Shown piece after piece: positions 1-8,954 of a DNA stretch of 64,000 nt. The translations under genes and the position numbers were made by a program. Numbering within the stretch: position 1 is the first letter of the stretch; each line of letters begins with the position of its first letter. The notes below the pieces were generated by a model. It was not told where the DNA came from. It ran no database searches and was given only the letters and a program-made list of their open reading frames with translations. Source of the stretch: Patulibacter sp. (GTDB lineage Bacteria; Actinomycetota; Thermoleophilia; Solirubrobacterales; Solirubrobacteraceae); assembly GCF_030655195.1 (NCBI RefSeq), contig NZ_JAURWA010000108.1, positions 30,645 through 94,644 of the forward strand, in the 5' to 3' direction.

Positions 1-1720
1 CGAAGCCGAGCTCGTCGAGGATCGTGGAGTACAGCTCGACCTTGCCCGTCGGCGTCCCGAACCCGGTCTTCCGGTACGAGCGGTACGGGTTCGGCGCGAT
101 CCGCATGTCGTGGCGCTCGGTGAACTCCTGGAAGCTCATGTCCAGCGGCTTCAGGCGCTCGTCGAGGAGGTCCTCGATCGTCCCCCACGGGAAGTGCTCC
201 TCCATCCCCATCCGCACGGCCAGGTCGCGCCAGAACGCGAAGACGCTGCGGCACTCGCCGGGGGGCTGCGTGGCCTGCTCCGAGGTGATGAGCCACGACC
301 GCCACCCGAAGCTGTCGTGCACGTTCGGTCGCTCCAGCCACGTGTCCCCGGGCAGCACGTAGTCGGCCAGCTGCGCGGTCGGGGTCATGAACAGCTCGTG
401 CGCGACGATCAGGTCCTGGTTCATCAACGCCCGCCGGACCTGCTGCTGGTTCGGGTAGCTCATCAGCGTGTTGTTGCCCAGCGTGAAGAACGCCTTCACC
501 GGATACGGATCGCCGGTGTCCATCGCCCGGAACAGGTCGGTGGGGTTGGCCATGTACGACCCCATCACGACGTTGGCGTACTCGTGGCCATGCACCCGCT
601 TGGTGTGCGGCGCGAGCATCTCGCCGACCCGGTGCGTGTAGACCGGGTGGGTGTCGTAGCCCAGCTGCTTGGCTCGCTGCTCCGGCGTCAGCGCCTCGTG
701 CAGCTCCATGATCGACTCGGAGGTCATCTCCTCGTTGAAGCCGTACATCAGCTCGCCGCCGGGCACGTCGAGGTGCCCGCAGACCGCGCGGAGGATCGCC
801 TGCAGGCGGATCGCCGAGGTCGACGACACCTGCTGGTCCAGCGTCGGTCCCCACGGGATCGCCGCGGAGCGCGCGCCGGCGTACATGCGAGCGGCCTGCG
901 CGATCTGCTCGCGCGGCACGCCGGTGATCTCTTCGACGCGCTCCAGCGGATACTCGTCGACGCGCTCCTTCAGCTCGTCGAAGCCGTGGGTCCAGTCGCG
1001 GACGAACTCCTCGTCGTAGAGCCCCTCGTCGAAGATGACCTTCAGCCAGCCGAGCATCATCGCCGCGTCCGTGCCGGCCCGCAGCTGCAGGTGCACGTCC
1101 GCGTTGACGGCCTGCCCGGAGACGCGGGGGTCCAGGACGATCAGCTTGCCGCCCTTGGCCTGCATCTGCCGGATCAGGTTGTAGATCGGCGTCCACGAGT
1201 GCTTGCGCGGGTTGTGCCCGAACAGCACCACCATGTCGGTGTTCAAGAGGTCCGGCCACGGGAACCACCCGTACGTGATCTTGTTCACCGCCGCAGTGTT
1301 GCCCATGCACATCGCCACACCCGAGACCCAGTTCGCCGAACCGAGCACGTTCATGAACCGGCGGCCCATCCCGCCCTCGACGCTCGTGTTCCAGTTCGAC
1401 GTCGAGACCGCGAACGCCTCCGGCCCGTGCTCGTCCACCACGGCCTTCAACCGGCCGGCGATGTCGTCCATCGCCGACTCCCACGAGACCTCCTCCCACT
1501 CCCCCGCCCCGCGCTCGCCGACGCGCTTGAGCGGCTTCGTGATCCGTTCCGGCCGAGCGTAGAGCTTGTGGGCCTGCAGGCCCTTGACGCAGAAGTTGTC
1601 GTGCACGACGGGGTTGTCGGGCGGGCTTATCTTCGTCACCGCACCGTCCTCGACGGTGACCTTCAGCTGGCAGGCGATGTCGCAGACCGTGCAGACCGCT
1701 CGCTTCGTCGTCGACGTCAT
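1..1720 (-). CDS. Molybdopterin oxidoreductase, DMSO-reductase family (partial)
   Basis: Mo/W-bis-MGD enzyme of the DMSO reductase superfamily; the substrate cannot be told. The ATG at 1720 is followed by a ferredoxin-like [4Fe-4S] motif, CTVCDIAC (Cys10, Cys13, Cys17) plus a fourth Cys in NFCVKG near residue 44. GVAMCMGNTAAVNK near residue 130 carries the Cys expected to ligate molybdenum, the arrangement seen in thiosulfate/polysulfide reductase-like and nitrate reductase-like members. Later blocks such as GWFPWPDLLNTDMVVLFGHN and LIVLDPRVS match the MGD-binding domains. There is no twin-arginine signal at this start, so a cytoplasmic enzyme is likely. The gene runs off the left edge after about 573 codons, so the C-terminal MGD-binding domain and any partner subunits are not visible. 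It is divergent from an HxlR regulator 92 bp away. Confidence 0.9.
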   Translation of the reverse strand, partial: MTSTTKRAVCTVCDIACQLKVTVEDGAVTKISPPDNPVVHDNFCVKGLQAHKLYARPERITKPLKRVGERGAGEWEEVSWESAMDDIAGRLKAVVDEHGPEAFAVSTSNWNTSVEGGMGRRFMNVLGSANWVSGVAMCMGNTAAVNKITYGWFPWPDLLNTDMVVLFGHNPRKHSWTPIYNLIRQMQAKGGKLIVLDPRVSGQAVNADVHLQLRAGTDAAMMLGWLKVIFDEGLYDEEFVRDWTHGFDELKERVDEYPLERVEEITGVPREQIAQAARMYAGARSAAIPWGPTLDQQVSSTSAIRLQAILRAVCGHLDVPGGELMYGFNEEMTSESIMELHEALTPEQRAKQLGYDTHPVYTHRVGEMLAPHTKRVHGHEYANVVMGSYMANPTDLFRAMDTGDPYPVKAFFTLGNNTLMSYPNQQQVRRALMNQDLIVAHELFMTPTAQLADYVLPGDTWLERPNVHDSFGWRSWLITSEQATQPPGECRSVFAFWRDLAVRMGMEEHFPWGTIEDLLDERLKPLDMSFQEFTERHDMRIAPNPYRSYRKTGFGTPTGKVELYSTILDELGF

Positions 1721-1812
1721 GCTCTCAATATAGAAGCGCTCGACAGGGAGCGGGGATTTGATCGCTCCGGTGGCGCGCACCCCGGGTACACCGCGACGCA
1801 TACGCTGGCGCC

Positions 1813-2169
1813 GTGAGCGACTCCGCCGAGCCCGAGACCCCCCGCCCCGGGCAGCCGGTCCGCGGCTCGCAGACCGGCCAGCCACTCAACGCACTCTTCG
1901 ACCTCCTCGGCCGCCGCTGGACGATGACCGTCGTCTGGGCACTCCGCGACGGCGGCGCGACGTTCCGCGAGCTGCAGACCCGCAGCGGCGGCATCGCCGC
2001 GTCGGTCCTCAACACCCGCCTGCGCGAGCTCCGCGAGGCCGGACTGGTCGAGAACGGCGAGGACGGCTACGCGCTGACCGACCTCGGGCACGGACTCATC
2101 GAAGCGGGAGCGCCACTCACCGCCTGGGCCGACCACTGGGCCGCGGCGCTCTCGAACCTCGACGACTGA
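1813..2169 (+). CDS. HxlR-family winged-helix transcriptional regulator
   Basis: 118 aa from a GTG start. Residues ~25-110 form the HxlR winged helix: the typical GRRWTMTVVWALRDG opening, FRELQTRSGGIAASVLNTRLREL as the recognition helix region and the wing LVENGEDGYALTDLGH. HxlR proteins are small dimeric DNA-binding regulators often responding to aldehydes, quinones or redox state. The gene is divergent from the molybdopterin oxidoreductase, with the 92-bp spacer holding both promoters, so local control of that enzyme is the simplest guess. There is no sensing Cys in the protein, which argues against a simple thiol switch. Confidence 0.85.
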   Translation: MSDSAEPETPRPGQPVRGSQTGQPLNALFDLLGRRWTMTVVWALRDGGATFRELQTRSGGIAASVLNTRLRELREAGLVENGEDGYALTDLGHGLIEAGAPLTAWADHWAAALSNLDD

Positions 2170-2499
2170 CTCCGCCAAGGCCGTCCCGACAACCGAACAC
2201 CAGACGGAATAAGCGGACCCGATGCGGGCGGCCCGGCGCAAACGCATGGTCGCTGTACCAATAGACCCGTCCGAATTGATTCCCGGGAATGGGGCGTCAA
2301 ACGGGACAGGTACGAGACTGCGGCGCCAATCCCCACGGGTTCCGACCAGGGCGTTCGGCACGAACTGCGACCTCGAGCGTCGCCGGGGATTTCAGCTCAG
2401 CGCGGGAAGTCTCGGACTCACCTATCAGCGCCCACGTGCCGCGAGTCCACCAGCGCACCGGTCCTGCCACGACCGATCCGGCGTCCGGCTCGGTGCAGC
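2170..2499. other. Intergenic stretch without a convincing gene
   Basis: 330 bp between the convergent HxlR gene and the relaxase stop. Reading frames here are short and antisense-like, base composition dips slightly (for example 2250-2300), and no clear terminator hairpin or repeat of the downstream attachment sites was found. It could hold the left boundary of the relaxase-carrying element, but nothing seen proves that. Confidence 0.4.
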
Positions 2500-5400
2500 T
2501 CACCTTCCGAGGTCGAGTCCGATGTCCGGCGGCTCGGGTCCACGCGCGATCGACCGACGCGCGTCGTCCACCTTGCGCGTAGCCCGGTGCCAGTCGCGAG
2601 CTTCGATTGGGTCGTCCGGACGCCGAGAACTGAGACCGCCTACGGCTTCCAGCGGCCGATGGCGCAGCTCGTGCTCAGCGACACGCCGTGCTGCTTCGTC
2701 CCAGCGTTCGGCGAGAACGTCATCATCGGGACGTGGGCCAAGCTGCCGGGTGGCCCAGGCCGGCCGGGTTCGGACTTCCTGTTCGCTGAGGATTGACAGC
2801 CCGCGTTCGGCTCGTGCCCGGACGTCGCGCAGCTCGCGGTTGATGCCGGCGAGCTTGCGTCGGAGCGTCTGCGGGTCGGCGGGGAGCCGGCGCTCGATCT
2901 CGTCGCGGCGTGCGACGAGATCGGGACGGTCCCGGACGGCATCCGCGATCCGGGTCTGCAGTACGAGACGTTCGGTCGCGTAGTCGTCCGATGCGCTTCG
3001 GAGCAGACGCTTTCGGGGCTCAGGGAGCTGCGTCAGTCGCGCGACGGCGTCGGCGCGGCGCTCGTCGAGCTTGCGCAGCTGGTCTTCAGCGTGGGCATGC
3101 CGCTCGAGGTCGCCGGTCGGGAACGCGCGTCGTACGTCCGCGAGCCGGTCGACCTCGCCGAGCAGCTGCGCCAAGTGCTGTCGGTCGGCGCTGGGCTCGG
3201 ATGGCTGTGGCGCCGTTTTGGTCGGCTCTGGCGTCGCTGTCCACTCGCGGTGGGCAACCTCAGTCGACCCGCTTCGCGAGTCGCGCTCGGAAAGCCGATC
3301 GACGGCTAGGTCTTCGTCGTCACGTACCGTCATGCGCTGGGCGACCTGGTCGAGGATCTCCGTCCGCGTTGCACGGGGCGGCCGGTAGCTGGGGGCGATC
3401 TCGTCGCGGTGCTCGTCGTCAGCGTCGTGGGGAGCGAGGACGTGGAGTTCGGTGGTGTCCCGGGCGCGGGAGAGCGCGGTGTAGCTCCAGCCGCGGGTGA
3501 GCTCCCACGGTTCGGTGACGACAGCGGCCCACTCGACGGTGCCGCCCTGCATCCCGTGGCCGGTCAAGGCGTAGGCGGGCTCGACGTGGCCGGCGACGTA
3601 GTCCGCCGGGAGCTCGCGGACCGCGCCCGTGTCGGTCCGGAGCGTGATGCCGTCCTCGGTTGCCGACTGGACGGTGCCGCGGGTGCCGTTGTCAACGTTC
3701 AGCTCCCAACTGTTCCGTCGACAGATGATGCGGTCTCCGGCGGCAACGATTACCGGTCCGTAGTCGTGGTCCATCCCCAGCCCGCCGAGGTCACGCCGTA
3801 CCCCGCGAGCCCGATCGTTGAGGGCCTGGCGCGTGTCGTTGTCGCGCGCGATCAGGACCGCCGACGCCAACCCGTGGTCCTCGACGGCCGACGTCCACGC
3901 CGCCACCGCCCGGTCCATCCCGTTCCGGGGCTGGTCGTGAACGGTGATGCGTCCGGCCTGGTCCGCCCACTCGAGGTACGGAGCGCTGTGGCCCTCGTGG
4001 AGTTGCCCGAGGGCTCGCCGCTCGTCGGGGTCTCGCTGGCGGCGGACCTGGTCGAGGCGGTGGTGGCCGACGCGTTCGCCGACGGCGCGCATCCATCCGC
4101 CGGCCTGCACGGACGGCAACTGCCCGGGGTCGCCGATCGCGATCACCTTGACCCCGCGTGCCTCGGCCCAGCGGAGCATCCGTTCGGTCTGGCGAGTCGA
4201 GGCCATCGCGGCCTCGTCGAGGATCACGACGTCCGCGAGCTTCGCCTTGGGTTCACGCTCGATCGCGGCGATCATGCTGTGCAGGGTGCGGGACCCGGTG
4301 ATCCCTGCTTCGTCCGCCAGCTCTCGGACCGCTCGGCCCGTCGGAGCCACCCCGACGACATGCAGTCCCGCGGACTCGTAGGTCTGGCGGAGCACGCCGG
4401 CGGTGTAGGTCTTGCCGGTGCCGGCGAGCGCTTCGACGACGTCGACACCGTTGCCCGATCCGGCGACGCCGCGGACTGCGGCCGTCTGCTCGTCGCTGAG
4501 CGTGCGGTCGGATGTCACCAGTGCGCGTTCGACGTGGCGCTCCGAGAGGCGGGCGACGCCCTCCCCCGCCCTGCCGGCCGCGGCGGCGACCAGGCGCCGC
4601 TCGGTGGCGACGAGGTCGTCGGTCGTGAACAGTCGGTCCTGCTCGCCCGGACGGTCGAGCTCGTCGGACAGCTGGACCTCGCGGACGTCCCCGCGCCCTA
4701 GGAACACACGAGCGTGGTCGCGGACGTCGGCGACGCGCGCACCTTGCTGGTGGGCCTCGGCGTACTCGCGGACCGCGTCGCGCGCGAGGAACGTGTTGGC
4801 CATCTCGGTCAGGCCTGTCGGGCCCGCCAGCCGGGCGTCGAGCGCCGCGAATTTGACCGGCGGCCCGCCAACCCGCACCCCGCGGGCAAGGTCCTTGCGG
4901 CCTTCGTCGACGAGCGCTTCGACTGCTTCGCGGTCCAGCCCGTGCTCGGCCGCGCGGGCGACGACCTCCTCGCGCCAGGTGACGGTGTCGATCTCGTAGG
5001 TCTTGCGGCTCCGGGTGGCGAGCGCCGCGGACTCGGCACGGCCCTTGGTGTTCAGCGAGAACCCGTCACCTTCGGCCTGCTCGAGCATCTCCATCCGCCG
5101 ACGCGAGAAGTGATCGCGCACACCCTTCGGAACGCTGACGAGCTCGGCCGCGCCTTTCGAGACCGCACCCCACTCCAGACCGAGCCGGTCGCGGACTTCT
5201 GCTCGGAGGTGCGCCTGGTAGAGCGTGCCGGCGGTCTTCGCGTGCCGGTAGATGTGCCGGGCGTCGAGCGCGGTCCAGCGCCCGTCGGGACCTTGACTCG
5301 CGTTCGCCGCGACGACGTGGGTGTGCAGCTGCGGATCCAACGACCGCGACAAGCGGTGCCGGTAAGCCGCGGCGATGAGGCCGCCGCCGGGCTGGACGAC

Positions 5401-5820
5401 GACCCCGCCCTTCCCGCGGCGCACTTTCACGGCAGTGTCCTCGACGTACCGCAGCGCCGCCCCGACAGCGGCGTCGTGTGCCCTGACGAGTTCCCTCGAC
5501 GTCTCGGGGTCCGCGACGGCGAAGAGCACCGACACGGATTTCGGTGCCGAGAACGTCAGGTCGTAGCCGGCGACCTTTACCTCGCTCCGACTCGACCGCA
5601 GCGCGCGGTGGAGGTCGGGGTCGGACGGGTCGATCCCGGCGGCCATCCCGCTCAGCTGTTCTGCCCGGACCTGACCGTCGAGGCCGAGCTGCTCGGCGCC
5701 GCGGCCGATCCATCGGCCGGGGGCTTCGCCCTGGCCCGAGTAGTAGTCGTCCTGGCCGTGGGCCACCGTGCGCTCGTAGTAGCGCTCCTGACCCGCGGCG
5801 AGCTTCCCGACGGACAACAT
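2500..5820 (-). CDS. MobF-family conjugative relaxase-helicase (TraA/TrwC-like)
   Basis: 1106 aa. The N-terminal TrwC relaxase domain (1-~300) has tandem catalytic tyrosines (Tyr14/Tyr15 in QERYYERTV) and the metal-binding histidine triad in HRLSRSLDPQLHTHVV (His155, His166, His168). A RecD-like helicase follows with Walker A ALAGTGKTYTAG, Walker B VVILDEAAMAS and GDPGQLPSVQAGG, then a charged coiled-coil tail from about residue 870. Relaxases nick oriT, stay bound to the 5' end and unwind the transferred strand. No coupling ATPase (T4CP) or type IV secretion genes lie nearby, so the element is at best mobilisable or an incomplete actinobacterial ICE. The protein looks full length and undamaged. 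Its oriT would be expected close by, probably upstream of the start. Confidence 0.93.
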   Translation of the reverse strand: MLSVGKLAAGQERYYERTVAHGQDDYYSGQGEAPGRWIGRGAEQLGLDGQVRAEQLSGMAAGIDPSDPDLHRALRSSRSEVKVAGYDLTFSAPKSVSVLFAVADPETSRELVRAHDAAVGAALRYVEDTAVKVRRGKGGVVVQPGGGLIAAAYRHRLSRSLDPQLHTHVVAANASQGPDGRWTALDARHIYRHAKTAGTLYQAHLRAEVRDRLGLEWGAVSKGAAELVSVPKGVRDHFSRRRMEMLEQAEGDGFSLNTKGRAESAALATRSRKTYEIDTVTWREEVVARAAEHGLDREAVEALVDEGRKDLARGVRVGGPPVKFAALDARLAGPTGLTEMANTFLARDAVREYAEAHQQGARVADVRDHARVFLGRGDVREVQLSDELDRPGEQDRLFTTDDLVATERRLVAAAAGRAGEGVARLSERHVERALVTSDRTLSDEQTAAVRGVAGSGNGVDVVEALAGTGKTYTAGVLRQTYESAGLHVVGVAPTGRAVRELADEAGITGSRTLHSMIAAIEREPKAKLADVVILDEAAMASTRQTERMLRWAEARGVKVIAIGDPGQLPSVQAGGWMRAVGERVGHHRLDQVRRQRDPDERRALGQLHEGHSAPYLEWADQAGRITVHDQPRNGMDRAVAAWTSAVEDHGLASAVLIARDNDTRQALNDRARGVRRDLGGLGMDHDYGPVIVAAGDRIICRRNSWELNVDNGTRGTVQSATEDGITLRTDTGAVRELPADYVAGHVEPAYALTGHGMQGGTVEWAAVVTEPWELTRGWSYTALSRARDTTELHVLAPHDADDEHRDEIAPSYRPPRATRTEILDQVAQRMTVRDDEDLAVDRLSERDSRSGSTEVAHREWTATPEPTKTAPQPSEPSADRQHLAQLLGEVDRLADVRRAFPTGDLERHAHAEDQLRKLDERRADAVARLTQLPEPRKRLLRSASDDYATERLVLQTRIADAVRDRPDLVARRDEIERRLPADPQTLRRKLAGINRELRDVRARAERGLSILSEQEVRTRPAWATRQLGPRPDDDVLAERWDEAARRVAEHELRHRPLEAVGGLSSRRPDDPIEARDWHRATRKVDDARRSIARGPEPPDIGLDLGR

Positions 5821-5845
5821 CCGGTGCGTTCACCGTACGCCCGCC

Positions 5846-5858
5846 GCACCCCGGGTGC
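5846..5858. promoter_or_regulatory. Perfect dyad upstream of the relaxase gene
   Basis: GCACCCCGGGTGC is a 6-bp perfect inverted repeat around a single C, 26 bp upstream of the relaxase start. Dyads in this position commonly serve as relaxase-binding/oriT sites or as operators. Which of these it is cannot be decided from sequence alone. Confidence 0.3.
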
Positions 5859-5995
5859 AACTGTGTGCACGACGAGCGCAGCGAGGATGGGCGGGCCTCA
5901 TTCGTTGTCGGGGTGATCACCTTCCTCGGCAGGCCGACGTACGTGCGTCGAGATCCCTAGGCGTGACTGTCGGCCGTCGTGATCATGCCTCGCGA

Positions 5996-6862
5996 ATGGT
6001 CGATCTGCGCGTGAGGACGTCCGACGAGGAGCGCCGTGCCGGTCGGGCCGCGACCGAGCGGTTCCGTGCGGGCCAGCGCGAGTGGCGCCAGCGGATCAAC
6101 CGGCCGGCGCTCGCCGTCACCGGCGCGATGGTCCTCGCATCGGTCGTGCCCGCGCTCGTGCTCGGACAGATGTGGGGCTACGCGTTGGGGGTCTACGGCG
6201 GGGCGTTCATCGGCCTCTACTTCTGGCTTCGCGACGATCCACCGGAGTACGTAGCTCGCTGGGAGTGGGGTGCGGACGCCGAGCGGGCCACGGCTCGAGC
6301 GCTGCGCGGACTCGTCCGCGCGGGGTGGTTCGCCGTGCACGACGTGCCGTGTCGTCTCGGAAACATGGACCACGTCGTGATCGGCCCCGCCGGGGTCTTC
6401 GTGCTCGAGACGAAGTGGCTGGGCGGCGACGCAACAGTCGAGAACGACGAGATCCGCGTGCAGCGCCGACTCGACCCGGACTCGAACTACGTCACCGGCG
6501 GCGTCGGTCGGCGGACGCGGAGCCGAGCGGTGGACCTCGGATCGGCGCTGGCGCAGCAGTCCGGTCGGCGGCCGTGGGTGACCGCCGTGGTCGTGATCGA
6601 CAGTCGTTTCGCGGACGGGGTCGTTGACGGGGACCGGATCACCTTCGTGCGTCGCGACCTGCTCGCCGACTGGCTCGCGGCCCGCCCCCAGCGGCTGGCG
6701 CCCGGGGAGGTCGACCAGCTCGCCGCCGCGATGCGGACGCTCGTTGACCGAGCGGACGCCGGGGACGCCAAGCGCCGGGCATCGAAGCCCTCGGTCGTCG
6801 GCGAGACGGCCCCGTTCATCCTCGGTGTTCCGGCGACGCCCGCCGGGCCGACGAGCCGCTGA
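5996..6862 (+). CDS. Membrane-anchored NERD (nuclease-related) domain protein
   Basis: 288 aa from the ATG at 5996; the frame stays open further upstream but without a good start. Residues ~1-35 are basic, ~36-80 form two hydrophobic helices (LAVTGAMVLASVVPALVLG and ALGVYGGAFIGLYFWL), and the C-terminal half is a NERD domain with GNMDHVVIGPAGVFVLETKW, which carries the Asp and ExK residues of the restriction-endonuclease-like fold. NERD proteins are predicted nucleases whose cell role is poorly known; several sit on plasmids and islands. It is divergent from the relaxase with the dyad between them, and ends 6 bp before the convergent excisionase-like gene, so it looks like cargo or a processing nuclease of the same element. 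Confidence 0.82.
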   Translation: MVDLRVRTSDEERRAGRAATERFRAGQREWRQRINRPALAVTGAMVLASVVPALVLGQMWGYALGVYGGAFIGLYFWLRDDPPEYVARWEWGADAERATARALRGLVRAGWFAVHDVPCRLGNMDHVVIGPAGVFVLETKWLGGDATVENDEIRVQRRLDPDSNYVTGGVGRRTRSRAVDLGSALAQQSGRRPWVTAVVVIDSRFADGVVDGDRITFVRRDLLADWLAARPQRLAPGEVDQLAAAMRTLVDRADAGDAKRRASKPSVVGETAPFILGVPATPAGPTSR

Positions 6863-6868
6863 CCCGGT

Positions 6869-7042
6869 TCAGGCGTCGTCAGGCGCCCGATGACCGGTCA
6901 GCAGCCAAGCCTCGAACACCGGCCGGACGACGATGAGCGTCCGCCCGAGGTGCCGGGCCCCCGGCAGCTCGTCCCGCTGGGCGAGGTCGTAGACCCGCCG
7001 GCGCGAGCAGTGGAGCATGCGCGCCACCTGTTCGGCGGTCAT
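6869..7042 (-). CDS. Excisionase-like helix-turn-helix protein (HTH_17)
   Basis: 57 aa from the ATG at 7042. MTAEQVARMLHCSRRRVYDL plus ELPGARHLGRTLIV is a MerR-like winged HTH of the excisionase/DNA-binding HTH_17 family, which bends DNA in phage and ICE excision or acts as a small repressor. The frame is open to a GTG at 7192 (107 aa), and a GTG at 7075 is also possible. I chose the short form because excisionases normally begin about 5-15 residues before the HTH and because a dyad (GGCACTTGTGCC, 7114-7125) lies just upstream, as expected for an operator. Together with the relaxase it marks a mobile element; the only integrase in the window is 31 kb away at 38.2-39.5 kb. Confidence 0.7.
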   Translation of the reverse strand: MTAEQVARMLHCSRRRVYDLAQRDELPGARHLGRTLIVVRPVFEAWLLTGHRAPDDA

Positions 7043-7328
7043 CACGTCGTCTCGCGTGAGGGCATCAGCCTGCACAGACCGGTTGTAGCTCGCCGAACGG
7101 CCCGCGACTAGTAGGCACTTGTGCCCACCCGAGCGAGTGACCCTTAATTCCGGCGTCGCCTCTGGGCCCGTTCCGAACAGCGGCCATTCCACCCGGGATC
7201 ATTCGGACGGCGGTGACACACGATCCGGCCCGAGTGCCCAGTCGCTGGTTCGCCTGCGGCGACGACCTGACTGAGCGTGCGGCATCAGGCCGAGGCGCGA
7301 CTGGGATTGCCGTGCCCGGGGGGGGGTG

Positions 7329-8402
7329 TCACAGCTCGGTGGGTTCTGTTCCGGAACGTTCGACTATGGCCCGCATCAGGTCGACGGTCGCCCGGACGTC
7401 GCGAAGGTCCACGGTCTCGAAGGCCGTGTGGGTGTAGCGGGTCGGCACCGCGATCAGTCCGGCGGGCGAGCCCGCATCGATGAACGCCCGGCCGTCGGAG
7501 GCGTAGCTGGAGAACACGGCGTCCTGGAGCGGGATACCGTGCGCTTCGGCCGCGGCATGGATCTGCAGGCCGATCCCGCGGTCGTAGTGGACCATCGAGT
7601 CTTTGTGCACGAGGATCGGCCCGGCCCCGAGCCGCGCCGGGTGCTCCTGGTCGTCGATGCCCGGGACGTCGCCGACGAGCCCGACCTCGAGGCCGAGGAC
7701 CCGGGCGAAGCCGTCGTGCGCCGCGACGGCCTGCGCGCCGTGCAGTCCGTTCTCCTCCTGGACGGTGATCGCGAACCACAGCTCGCACTCGAGGGCGTCG
7801 AGGTCAAGGTCCGCCCGAAGCGCCTCCATCACCGCGATCGCGACCCGGTCGTCCATGGCGCACCCCGCGACGCGGTGCTCGCCGAGCTTGCGGAACTCGG
7901 CGCGGTAGAGCACCTGGGCCCCGACGTGGATCCCGGATCGGAGGACGGCGGCGCGACTCTCTGCACCCAGGTCGATCCAGAAGGTCGGCCAGAGCAGGTC
8001 TGGACCGTCCTGGGGACCGAGGGCGCCGTGAGCGACGTGGCCGCTCGCCGCGGCAAAGACGCCCTCGATGATCTCGCCGGAGCGCGTCACCACGCGTGCG
8101 CCCTGGCCCACGGGCCACCGGAGCTCCGGGCGGGTGCCGCGCGCCCCCTGGCCGTTGTCGAGCATCAGGAACCCGTCGTCGGTGATCGACCGAACGACGT
8201 AGCTGACCTGGTCGGCGTGCGCGTGGATCAACGTGCGCGGGCCGCTCCCCCCGACCCGCAGCAGCAGGTTCCCGAGCCCGTCGCGCTGAACGTCGTTGCC
8301 CCACCGCTCGATGAACTCGTCGAGCAGTGGCGACTCGAACCCGGACGGCGCGGGAACCCCGCAGAGCACCTCCAGGAGGGTGGCCAGATCTGCATCGCGC
8401 AT
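7329..8402 (-). CDS. M42-family metallo-aminopeptidase
   Basis: 357 aa, the normal size for M42 (TET aminopeptidase/FrvX-type) enzymes, which use two metal ions to remove N-terminal residues from short peptides inside large oligomers. Visible landmarks: HAHADQVSYV (metal His and Asp), GCAMDDRVA (bridging Asp), VQEENGLHGA (catalytic Glu and metal Glu) and TRYTHTAFETV (final metal His). Some relatives were once annotated as endoglucanases or act on deblocked peptides, so the substrate is open. It is divergent from the RidA operon and shares a 68-bp promoter region with it, which may tie it to amide/peptide breakdown in the surrounding catabolic region. Confidence 0.9.
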   Translation of the reverse strand: MRDADLATLLEVLCGVPAPSGFESPLLDEFIERWGNDVQRDGLGNLLLRVGGSGPRTLIHAHADQVSYVVRSITDDGFLMLDNGQGARGTRPELRWPVGQGARVVTRSGEIIEGVFAAASGHVAHGALGPQDGPDLLWPTFWIDLGAESRAAVLRSGIHVGAQVLYRAEFRKLGEHRVAGCAMDDRVAIAVMEALRADLDLDALECELWFAITVQEENGLHGAQAVAAHDGFARVLGLEVGLVGDVPGIDDQEHPARLGAGPILVHKDSMVHYDRGIGLQIHAAAEAHGIPLQDAVFSSYASDGRAFIDAGSPAGLIAVPTRYTHTAFETVDLRDVRATVDLMRAIVERSGTEPTEL

Positions 8403-8432
8403 CGCCGCAGCGTACCCGAATGCTGGAGTCCA

Positions 8433-8470
8433 GTTCTACAATATGGATATTAACTCTGTATCGTGGACTC
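8433..8470 (+). promoter_or_regulatory. Operator-promoter of the RidA operon, paired with 34056-34093
   Basis: 38 bp directly before the RidA ATG. It contains GTTCTACAATATGGATATT, whose core AATAT-GG-ATATT is an inverted repeat, and a -10-like TATCGT (8459-8464) placed so that transcription would begin at or next to the ATG (leaderless). The block aligns with equal spacing to 34056-34093 (about three quarters identity), so the same regulator probably binds both. The candidates in the window are the GntR and two IclR proteins at 28.5-30.9 kb. Confidence 0.5.
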
Positions 8471-8908
8471 ATGGCCAGGCCCGTGAGCAGCACCCTTCAA
8501 GCGTCCGGTGCACCCGGGCGGAGCGTCGTGTCCGCAGACGCGTCCGGAGGCGTCCGGGCAGTCCGGATCGCGGTACCGGGCCCGCAGGTCTTCGTCTCGG
8601 GCATGACGGCGCGCGGGGACGACGGCGGCGTGGTCGGCATCGGGGACGCGGGTGCTCAGGCCGTTCAGGTCTTCGCGAACCTTCGCTCCACGCTCGAAGT
8701 CGCCGGCTCGAGCCTCGACGATGTCGTGCGGCTGGACCTCTACGTCCGGGACGTCGAGGACTTCCCGGCGATCGCGGCGGCGCGGGCATCGGCCTTCGGG
8801 GACCGACCCCTTCCTGCCGCGACGTTGGTCGAGGTGTCACGACTCGCCGACCCGGACTACCTCGTCGAGGTCAGCGCGATCGCCGTCACCGGGACGCTGG
8901 CGCCATGA
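8471..8908 (+). CDS. Rid-family (YjgF/YER057c/UK114) protein
   Basis: 145 aa. The fold is recognisable from FVSGMTARGDDGGVVG, AQAVQVFANLRSTLEVAG, DVVRLDLYVRDVEDFPAI and the ending PDYLVEVSAIAVTG. RidA itself hydrolyses reactive enamine/imine intermediates to ketones and ammonia through a conserved Arg; in this subgroup that Arg is not obvious, so it is likely one of the Rid1-7 paralogues found in amine or nitrogen-ring catabolic clusters. The start was placed at 8471 because the promoter block ends exactly there. It heads an operon with the zinc dehydrogenase (46-bp gap with GAGG-type ribosome site) and the HDAC-like hydrolase. Confidence 0.85.
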   Translation: MARPVSSTLQASGAPGRSVVSADASGGVRAVRIAVPGPQVFVSGMTARGDDGGVVGIGDAGAQAVQVFANLRSTLEVAGSSLDDVVRLDLYVRDVEDFPAIAAARASAFGDRPLPAATLVEVSRLADPDYLVEVSAIAVTGTLAP

Positions 8909-8954
8909 CGCCCGCGCCGATCCCCGCAGTCCCCCACGAGGGAACGAGGCACGC

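Noticed and set aside
110..1816. 568-codon plus-strand ORF over the oxidoreductase
   Set aside because: Arg/Pro/Val-rich antisense shadow of the minus-strand molybdoenzyme, which carries clear motifs. High-GC DNA gives many such frames.
7319..7326. Poly-G run as a phase-variation tract
   Set aside because: It lies just outside the M42 gene stop in a non-coding spacer, so slippage would not change a protein.
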